A stretch of 62,862 bases of DNA, taken from Alsobacter soli. Lineage in GTDB: Bacteria; Pseudomonadota; Alphaproteobacteria; Rhizobiales; Beijerinckiaceae. Made by a program: the position numbers and the translations under genes. The stretch spans positions 1 through 62,862 of the forward strand of contig NZ_PVZS01000029.1 of NCBI RefSeq assembly GCF_003004785.1. Reading direction: 5' to 3'. Below are positions 56,954-62,862 of this stretch, in pieces. The notes below the pieces were generated by a model. The model saw nothing but the letters and a program-made list of their open reading frames with translations, had not been told where the DNA came from and did not search any database. Each line of letters opens with the position of its first letter. Positions within the stretch are counted from its first letter, which is position 1.

Positions 56954-59476
56954 TCATGCGAGGCTCCGCCAGTCGCCCACGTCGAAGCAGCGGCCCGTAA
57001 CGCGTCCGCGGTCATCCAGCCTGTGCAGGAAGAGCCAGCGGTTGACGACGAGATCTCTGACGGCGTCATGGCGCGCGAGCACGCCGTCGATGGCGCGTTG
57101 CGGGGCGGCGATGAAGACGCTCAGCCTCAGGGGGTCGTGCACGAACCGCTCCCCGTTGTGCACGGATTGGAGGGGCAAGCCGACGCGAAGGTCCCCTGCG
57201 TTGCCCTCCAGCACCCCGAGCTGGCCGACGACGTTATGCAGCGTCTTGTTGCCGCTTCCGAAGACATCGTTGTTCACCGTCGAGCCGAAGTACTGGAGGT
57301 TGATCCAGCTCGCCACGACCATGGGCGCGGTCATGATCAGCTCGAGGGTCCGGTAGTCCTGGTCCTTGGCGTGGTCATAGCTGTGCAGGAAGGCCCTGCC
57401 GCCAAGGTCGAGCCCGCGCGTAGCCGAGCGCGGCGCGGCGATGAAGGCGGCGTTGCCGGCGAGCCCCCATTCCGGCCGCACCTGGGACCAGTCCCGGCTG
57501 CGCGCGACGATCGCCTTCTGGGGATCTTCCGCGCTGTCCAGGCCGAGCAGCGCGCTCCGCTCCATGCGCGCCAGCGCTCCGGCGCGAGCCAGTCCGTCTC
57601 TCAATTGGGCGAGGTCGCCGGCGAGCGGCGCCGGAACGTCCTGCTCGTCGAAGATGCGGACCTCGTCGGTCGTGGTGTCATGCAGGGCCGGCGCGAACCA
57701 GCAGTCGTCGGGGATGTCCACGCCCTTCGCCCGCAGACCGAGCCGCACCTGCGGATCGTTCATCACGGCCGCAGCCACGCGGGCGTTCGCTTCCCCGGTG
57801 TGGCCGCCGCAGGCCCCACAGTCCAGGCTGGAAGCATGGGGGTTGTTGACGGTGGCGCCGCCATGGCCGACCAGCAGCACGAGCCGGGCGAACGGGCCGG
57901 TCAGCGACATGGCCTTGAGGACCGCCTCCGCCATCGCGAGCTTCTGCTCCGGACGAAAGCCCGTGGGTCGTCCGTCGACAGTCCCGGCCCGCAGCATGGG
58001 TCCAAGCCGGCCCGCCACTGCAGGATCGAGGCCCTCGACATGCGGCGACGGCGCCGGCCGGGTCACGCCCAGACTGTCCGTGGCGAGCTTGGGGCCAAAG
58101 GCCAGACCGCAGGCTTCGACGTAGGAGAACGAGGACACCGCCGATGCCTTGAACGACTTCCAGGCCGCGGCGATCCGACCCCGCAGGCGCCGCGCCTGTA
58201 GAAGCTTCGCGGCTTCTGGCGCATCGGCTCCTCTCACCCCTTCGCAGACAACAAAGGACGGCTTCAGCAGCACCGGGCACTGCGCCCCTCCCCGCGCCTT
58301 CCCGAAGGGGACGTATTCGATCGGGAAGCCGAAGAAACCGGCGAAGCCGATTGTCTCCACATTCGGCAACGCGGTTTCGAGCGCGCGCCGGAAGACCTCC
58401 GAGCGCACGTCGATGCAGAAGGCCGCCTGGACTGACGGTCGCCGGGACGGCGTCGGCGCTTCGCTCCCCACGAAGGCGCCTGCGAGGCGACGCCGGTGGC
58501 CGATCTCGTAGGCCTCCTGCAACAGCAGGTCGACCGCGAGATCCCGGGCGAGCTCGGGGCGGTGGTCCTGGGGCGCGCTGGCCGCGTCGGCCATGGCCTG
58601 GGACCAGGCGCTCCTGAAAACCCGGTCCTCCCGCGACTGGAACAGCGCCCAGCCCCATGCGAGGCGGATCGCCAGGAGCTCGAGAAGCGTGTCGTCGGAG
58701 CCGCCGTCCCGTTCCGCCTCCCAGCCGAGATAGCGGGCGTATGCCGCCCAGCCGCCGATGTCGAACAACGCGCGATACAGGTAGTCGCCATGGGCGCGCG
58801 CCGGAACTCCAAGGCTGTCGAGGATGACGGCGACCGCCTGCATCGGCTCGTCCGGCAAGGCCCCGACGCAGGCGCGGAAGCCTTTGACGCCCATGATCTC
58901 CGGGTTGCGGTCATAGGCGGCCACCGCGCGCCAGGCGGCATAAGGGCCCAGCTTGCGGACGGGCAGCGGCCAGTTGGCCTGCCCCTCGTCGAAATAGGCG
59001 GCGCAGAAAGCCGAGATCTCGTCGATCATGAATGACACGAGCGAGACCTGCCGGTCGCCGTCGGCGCAGCGGTCGAGCACCTCGGCGACGGTGGCCACCG
59101 CCGCTGGAGGCGTGTCGTTGGCCGCCGGCTGCGAGAAGGCGGCGGCCCTCAGCTCGGCGGGGCCCAGCCCGGCGACAGGCCGTTCCTGGAGAGCGGCCGC
59201 GAGGTCGTCGTCCTTCACGAGCCCTGTGGCGAGGGCGCGGGCGTAGAACGGCCGGGGCATCAGCATCGAGGCGCGCGCCACGCGCTTGAGCGTGGCGCAG
59301 GTCCGACCGAACTCCTGGCCCGTGAAGCCGAGGAACGGGTTCACCGCGACGAAGTGCTTGAGGGGCCAAAGAGGGGCGATGCGGCCGCATGCCTCCGCAA
59401 CGGCGGCGCGGAGCGCCGCGTCGGGGCCCGACGACTTCTGGATGTGCGGCTGGACGGCGAGGGCTGGCATGGACAT
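56954..59476 (-). CDS. dabA: Inorganic carbon transporter subunit DabA (DUF2309)
   Basis: The 840-residue protein matches DabA, the beta-carbonic-anhydrase-like subunit of the energy-coupled CO2-hydrating DAB complex. The catalytic-site residues are present: Cys354 and Asp356 in AFCIDVRSE, His538 in LLVGHGGATV and Cys553 in LDCGACGGH. The His-to-Cys spacing of 15 equals that of Dab2 (524, 539). It is peripheral on the cytosolic face and works with membrane subunit DabB, encoded 22 bp upstream. Together they trap CO2 as bicarbonate using the proton gradient. Translation likely starts at the MSMPALAV ATG. Confidence 0.95.
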   Translation of the reverse strand: MSMPALAVQPHIQKSSGPDAALRAAVAEACGRIAPLWPLKHFVAVNPFLGFTGQEFGRTCATLKRVARASMLMPRPFYARALATGLVKDDDLAAALQERPVAGLGPAELRAAAFSQPAANDTPPAAVATVAEVLDRCADGDRQVSLVSFMIDEISAFCAAYFDEGQANWPLPVRKLGPYAAWRAVAAYDRNPEIMGVKGFRACVGALPDEPMQAVAVILDSLGVPARAHGDYLYRALFDIGGWAAYARYLGWEAERDGGSDDTLLELLAIRLAWGWALFQSREDRVFRSAWSQAMADAASAPQDHRPELARDLAVDLLLQEAYEIGHRRRLAGAFVGSEAPTPSRRPSVQAAFCIDVRSEVFRRALETALPNVETIGFAGFFGFPIEYVPFGKARGGAQCPVLLKPSFVVCEGVRGADAPEAAKLLQARRLRGRIAAAWKSFKASAVSSFSYVEACGLAFGPKLATDSLGVTRPAPSPHVEGLDPAVAGRLGPMLRAGTVDGRPTGFRPEQKLAMAEAVLKAMSLTGPFARLVLLVGHGGATVNNPHASSLDCGACGGHTGEANARVAAAVMNDPQVRLGLRAKGVDIPDDCWFAPALHDTTTDEVRIFDEQDVPAPLAGDLAQLRDGLARAGALARMERSALLGLDSAEDPQKAIVARSRDWSQVRPEWGLAGNAAFIAAPRSATRGLDLGGRAFLHSYDHAKDQDYRTLELIMTAPMVVASWINLQYFGSTVNNDVFGSGNKTLHNVVGQLGVLEGNAGDLRVGLPLQSVHNGERFVHDPLRLSVFIAAPQRAIDGVLARHDAVRDLVVNRWLFLHRLDDRGRVTGRCFDVGDWRSLA

Positions 59477-59498
59477 CGTCGCTGGATCCCTTTGCTGT

Positions 59499-61091
59499 TC
59501 AGGAGGAGTGGGACGGCGTGGCGGGGGTGCGACGGGGCCACCAGGCCAGCACCAGCCTGTTGGCGATCGTGTTCAGGTACAGCCCGTTACGCAGGTGCAC
59601 ATGCGCCGCCACCCAGAATGGAGCGTCGACGCTCCGCATCAGCTGCATCTGGAACAAGGTCACGGCGGCGAAGGCCGCCACGATGAGGGCGGCGGCGCCG
59701 GCTCCCAAGACCCCAGCCGAGGCGGCGTGCAGGGGCAGGCTTCCGGTCATGAGCCGCGCCGTCGCGGCCTGCGCCGTGAAGTACGCGCCTGCCACCAACG
59801 CCGCCTTCGCGCCAGCGCCCACGAGCACGCGCAGGCTGGGCGTTCCGTCGAGCGCGTTCGCCAGCAGCTGGGCGAGGCCCATGATCAGGATGGAGCCGAA
59901 CGCGACCGGCGCCGGCGCGGAGAGTGGCTCGTAGCCGGACGAGACCCCGGCCCCCAAGGCGGCTGCGCCGATCACCAGGACCACGAGCGCGAGCCTGCCT
60001 GCTCCAGCCACCCTGCCCTCGCGGGGTTTCCACGAGGCCCGGGCAAGGTCCATGACGCTGCCCGACGACAGGAAGGCGTGAGCCTTGTAGAGGGAATGCG
60101 CAAGGAGATGCAGCAGCGCTGAAGAGAAGGCTCCCAGCCCGCACTGCAGGAGCATGAAGCCCATCTGCGCGATGGTCGAATAGGCCAGCTGCACCTTCAC
60201 GGAACACTGGGTCAGCATGGCCAGCGAGCCGAACAGAGCGGTCGCGGCGCCCATAATGGCGAGGATCTGCAGCGCCGGGGACGCGAGCAGCAGAACGTCC
60301 GCCAGCCGGAGCACCAGGAATCCGCCGGCGTTCACTACGCCGGCGTGTAGCAGCGCCGAAACCGGGGTGGGTGTCTCCATCACGTCCAAAATCCATCCAT
60401 GCAGCGGCAGCTGCGCGGATTTCAGGGTCGCCGCCAAGACAATGAGGAGGGCTGCAAGCGTCGGCGCGGGAGAGCCCGCGGAGGCGGCGCGAGCCGAAGC
60501 AAGCATGTCCGGAATTTCGAGCGTCCCGAAGCGGGCGTGCAGCAGGACGGCGGCGAAGAGAAGACAGAGGTCCCCGAGCCGGCTCGCCACGAATTTCTTG
60601 CGCGCAGCCCGCCTTGCGCCGGGGCGCTCGCCGTAGAACAGCAACAGCTGACTGATGGCGACGCTCGTCGCCGCCCAGGCTACGATCAGCAGCAGGACGT
60701 TGCCCGCCACCGCCACTGTCTCCACGGCGGCGAGCGTGAGCGCGAGCCACCGGGTGAACCGGACCTGCCCCGGATCGCCGTCGAGATAGTTGCGGCTGTA
60801 GCGCACCACGATCAGCCCGACGAAACTCACCAGCGCCAGCAGAGCCGCGGACAACCCATCGACATAGACCGAGAGCCCCACGCCGCCGACGCCGAGCAGA
60901 GGCGAGCGGACGGGCCCCAGCAGCGCGACGGCGCAGGCCAGGGACGCCGAAATCGCGAAGCTCAGCACGGCCCCCTGGATCGCGCGGCTCGTCGCGCGCT
61001 TGGCTGTCTTGTCCAGCGTTCCGGCGGCGACAGCGGCGAGCGCGAGCGCGATCGGCGGCGCAAGCGCGCCCAGGGCGAAGTGGGTTGTCAT
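59499..61091 (-). CDS. dabB: DabB, NuoL-like membrane subunit of the DAB inorganic carbon pump
   Basis: The 530-residue protein has about fourteen membrane helices of the NuoL/Mrp antiporter family, including LTLAAVETVAVAGNVLLLIV, SAQLPLHGWILDVMETPTPV and SALLHAGVVNAGGFLVLRLA. The conserved lysine in LKSAQLPLH and the glutamate of MET are present. Adjacent dabA and the absence of other nuo genes identify it as DabB and not NuoL. It would carry protons to drive CO2 hydration by DabA. It is the first gene of the pair. Confidence 0.9.
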   Translation of the reverse strand: MTTHFALGALAPPIALALAAVAAGTLDKTAKRATSRAIQGAVLSFAISASLACAVALLGPVRSPLLGVGGVGLSVYVDGLSAALLALVSFVGLIVVRYSRNYLDGDPGQVRFTRWLALTLAAVETVAVAGNVLLLIVAWAATSVAISQLLLFYGERPGARRAARKKFVASRLGDLCLLFAAVLLHARFGTLEIPDMLASARAASAGSPAPTLAALLIVLAATLKSAQLPLHGWILDVMETPTPVSALLHAGVVNAGGFLVLRLADVLLLASPALQILAIMGAATALFGSLAMLTQCSVKVQLAYSTIAQMGFMLLQCGLGAFSSALLHLLAHSLYKAHAFLSSGSVMDLARASWKPREGRVAGAGRLALVVLVIGAAALGAGVSSGYEPLSAPAPVAFGSILIMGLAQLLANALDGTPSLRVLVGAGAKAALVAGAYFTAQAATARLMTGSLPLHAASAGVLGAGAAALIVAAFAAVTLFQMQLMRSVDAPFWVAAHVHLRNGLYLNTIANRLVLAWWPRRTPATPSHSS

Positions 61092-61196
61092 GATGATCTC
61101 CAGCAGGCGGACGGGCTCGCCGGGATCTTTAGGGCGCTTGCGTGATTTTAAAAATGTCGATTATTGAAGGTCGTTGTTTGAAAAAACAGAACGAAC
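61092..61196. promoter_or_regulatory. Divergent promoter region, dabBA / LysR regulator
   Basis: The 105-bp gap contains an AT-rich stretch (61144-61190) with TTTAAAAATGTCGATTATTG and TTGTTTGAAAAAACAG. These carry repeated T-N-A half-site spacing typical of LysR-type binding regions. No single site could be fixed. Confidence 0.35.
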
Positions 61197-62072
61197 GTGC
61201 CTCACCTCAACTACCACCACCTGCGCTATTTCTGGGTCGTCGCGAGCGAGGGGGGCCTGAGCCGCGCTGCGCAGCGTCTCAATGTGTCCCCCTCCTCCCT
61301 TTCGGTGCAGATCAAGGCTCTCGAGGAACAACTGGGCCAGCAATTGTTCGAGCGCAGCGGGCGGAGTTTCACCTTGACCGAGGCGGGGCGGATCGCGCTG
61401 GACTACGCCAACACCGTGTTCCGATCCGGCCACGAACTGATCGAGGCCCTTTCAGGCCTGCGGCCGGATAGGCGCGTCCTGCGCGTCGGCGCCAGCGCGA
61501 CCCTGTCCAGGAACTTTCAGATCGGCTTCCTGCGACCGCTCATCGGCCGCACTGACGTCGAACTCGTCGTCCGGTCGGGAGTGATGGCCGACCTTCTGGA
61601 ACAGCTCGAGGCGCACAAGCTGGATCTCGTCCTGGCCAATCACCCCGCCATGCCGGACGCTGAAAGCACGTTCGACAGCAGGCTCGTCGCGGAGCAGCCG
61701 CTCAGCATCGTGAGCCGCCCATCTGCTGGGAAGCGGCGCTTCAAGTTCCCGGACGACCTGGCGGAGAGGCCGATCGTGCTTCCCGGCCGGGGAGCCAGCG
61801 CACGCTCGGCTTTGGACGCCCTGCTCGGCAAGGCCGGCATCCGGCCTCTCATCGCCGCAGAGGTCGACGACATGGCCATGCTGCGCCTCATGGCCCGCGA
61901 AAGCCCGTGGGTGACGCTCGTTCCGCCGGTCGTCGTCGTCGACGAACTGACTTCCGGGACGCTGGTCGAGCTCCATCGGCTGAAGGACGTCAAGGAACAG
62001 TTCTTCGCGATCACCCAGCATCGTCGGTTCCCGAACCCGCTGCTCGCCCAACTGCTTGAGAAGCAGCCGTAG
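61197..62072 (+). CDS. LysR-family regulator (NhaR-like), divergent from dabBA
   Basis: The 291-residue protein starts with a GTG at 61197 and MPHLNYHHLRYFWVVASEGG, a NhaR-type N-terminus. The helix-turn-helix is LSRAAQRLNVSPSSLSVQIK (about 21-40), and a type 2 periplasmic-binding-like effector domain follows (about 90-285). Divergent transcription from dabBA points to control of inorganic carbon uptake, perhaps in response to CO2 limitation or ion status (inference). Confidence 0.9.
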   Translation: MPHLNYHHLRYFWVVASEGGLSRAAQRLNVSPSSLSVQIKALEEQLGQQLFERSGRSFTLTEAGRIALDYANTVFRSGHELIEALSGLRPDRRVLRVGASATLSRNFQIGFLRPLIGRTDVELVVRSGVMADLLEQLEAHKLDLVLANHPAMPDAESTFDSRLVAEQPLSIVSRPSAGKRRFKFPDDLAERPIVLPGRGASARSALDALLGKAGIRPLIAAEVDDMAMLRLMARESPWVTLVPPVVVVDELTSGTLVELHRLKDVKEQFFAITQHRRFPNPLLAQLLEKQP

Positions 62073-62249
62073 GCGCAAGAGCCTGGGCTTGCGCCATGGG
62101 CGGGATACGGTCACTCTCGCCCGGATCATCCGCAAGGAAAGCTAGTGCAGGGATGCGTAATTTGGCAATGACCGAACGGAAATCCCCACGCATCGCTCTA
62201 GCTAAAGCTCAAGAACGGGTTATGCTCCGCCCCTTTTGATGGAGGGAGC

Positions 62250-62585
62250 ATGCGAGTTGCTCTAGGAACGGCGGTCTTTGCGACCGCGCTGAACTTCACG
62301 CCAGCCATTGCCGCAGATGCCATCCCGCTCTTTGACATTGATGCGATCTGCGCGCGCCGGCCATCGCCGCAGGTCAGCATTCTTTGCGTCAAGAGCGAGC
62401 AGGACGCCTACGATTTCCTGAAATGGATGTGGGACTCGTTCGACGAGGACGTCCGTCGCAAAGCGACCGCGATCTGCCTGAAAAGCGCAGCGCCTTACGA
62501 GTGCATGCAGAACGCGACCGTTTCCTATCAGTCCTACGCCGACCAGTTAAGGCGCATGAACGAGCCTACGAAGTTCAGGCCATGA
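62250..62585 (+). CDS. Small secreted protein with four cysteines, unknown
   Basis: The 111-residue protein has a signal peptide (MRVALGTAVFATALNFTPAI, cleavage near AADA at about 20-22). The mature part contains four cysteines (in DAICARR, ILCVKSE, TAICLKS and YECMQN) that could form two disulfides in the periplasm. GGAGGGAG sits 5-9 nt before the start. No family is recognised. It stands alone. Confidence 0.7.
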   Translation: MRVALGTAVFATALNFTPAIAADAIPLFDIDAICARRPSPQVSILCVKSEQDAYDFLKWMWDSFDEDVRRKATAICLKSAAPYECMQNATVSYQSYADQLRRMNEPTKFRP

Positions 62586-62687
62586 GCCTCGCCGCGGTCA
62601 AGGTTGGGACTGGCCGGCAGCCGGCTGCCGTTGCACAAGGCGGGCTTGAGCCGAGAGAGTGGATGGCGCGAGAGCATCTCTCAGACC

Positions 62688-62766
62688 CTGCCCCTCTCCC
62701 GAGCCGCGGGAGAGGGGCGCGCGCCCTCCTGGATCCCCTTCCCGCGCCTGCGGCGCGCCGGGGATG
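62688..62766. repeat. Family B arm with a small hairpin
   Basis: CCCCTCTCCCG and CGGGAGAGGGGC form a hairpin at about 62690-62719, followed by the family B right arm CCTGGATCCCCTTCCCGCGC, then GGCGCGCCGGGGATGA. The region 62586-62687 shows no gene. Confidence 0.7.
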
Positions 62767-62813
62767 AGCGGAGGCGCTGCTTTGTTCTTGACAATTTTCC
62801 TATTTCGTGCACC

Positions 62814-62862
62814 ATGGTCCTCACTCTCGACCCGGGAGGGGAGCGCATCCGGAGCGGTCCGT
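62814..62862 (+). CDS. Possible partial gene running off the window
   Basis: An open frame starts at ATG 62814 (MVLTLDPGGERIRSGP) and continues past the window end. TTGACA at about 62788-62793 lies upstream but is close to the start, and no ribosome site is clear. Too short to identify. Confidence 0.25.
   Translation, partial: MVLTLDPGGERIRSGP

Noticed and set aside
59499-61091. NuoL subunit of respiratory complex I
   Set aside because: The gene is directly linked to dabA and no other nuo gene is adjacent, so DabB is the better call.

Overview
The window is a high-GC (roughly two-thirds or more G+C by eye) chromosomal segment of an alphaproteobacterium, most likely order Hyphomicrobiales (Rhizobiales). 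The evidence is the combination of an LdtR-type MarR regulator beside a DUF6163 protein, an NDUFA12-type complex I accessory subunit, a DUF2155 protein, the lepB-rnc-era-recO gene order, an aspartate-type (magnesium) HemB, a BA14K-like secreted protein and a remnant of the rhizobial porin family. No rRNA, tRNA, CRISPR array, complete insertion sequence or prophage was seen.

Layout. 0.2-15.4 kb is a catabolic island. A Crp/Fnr and an IclR regulator precede glyoxylate carboligase (gcl), hydroxypyruvate isomerase (hyi), a ketopantoate-reductase-like dehydrogenase and an FAH-family hydrolase. After selD, a LacI regulator is divergent from a TRAP-type binding protein, a VOC protein, a RuBisCO-like protein and a four-carbon-acid-sugar-type kinase. 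The last two resemble the OiaX/OiaK pair of D-apionate breakdown, which yields glycolate. Glycolate oxidised to glyoxylate would feed gcl and hyi, so the two halves may form one route (inference). 16.7-25 kb is accessory: an HTH protein, a Kef-type antiporter, gene remnants (porin, acs), a cupin and an unrecognised 817-residue protein. 25-45 kb is mostly core: ldtR, an enoyl-CoA hydratase-type gene, hemB, a LivH-like permease with an unusual lipoprotein-like N-terminus, threonine ammonia-lyase, bpt, a RelE/HigA-like toxin-antitoxin pair, parC, recO, era, rnc, lepB, DUF2155, a TPR-glycosyltransferase-DUF6165 fusion, OsmC, NDUFA12 and a chemoreceptor.

45-62.8 kb holds the B12-dependent ribonucleotide reductase nrdJ behind two putative NrdR boxes. 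It is followed by an AT-rich, translationally coupled two-gene module of unknown function that looks horizontally acquired, a large tandem repeat block, an ureidoglycolate-lyase-like/ABC-transporter/GntR locus, and the dabAB inorganic-carbon uptake pair divergent from a LysR regulator.

Intergenic space is dominated by three families of inverted repeats. Family A has GCGAGGAGCGCAGCGACGAA arms, family B has GTCATCCCCGG...GGATCCAGG arms, and family C has GTCATGGCCGGGC...GCCCGGGCATGAC arms. In three places they have expanded into tandem arrays with periods of about 196, 430 and 436-459 bp. Points most worth a second look are a glyoxylate carboligase that has the canonical ThDP-activating glutamate, the RuBisCO-like/kinase cassette, the AT-rich two-gene module, the 817-residue protein and the lipoprotein-permease fusion.
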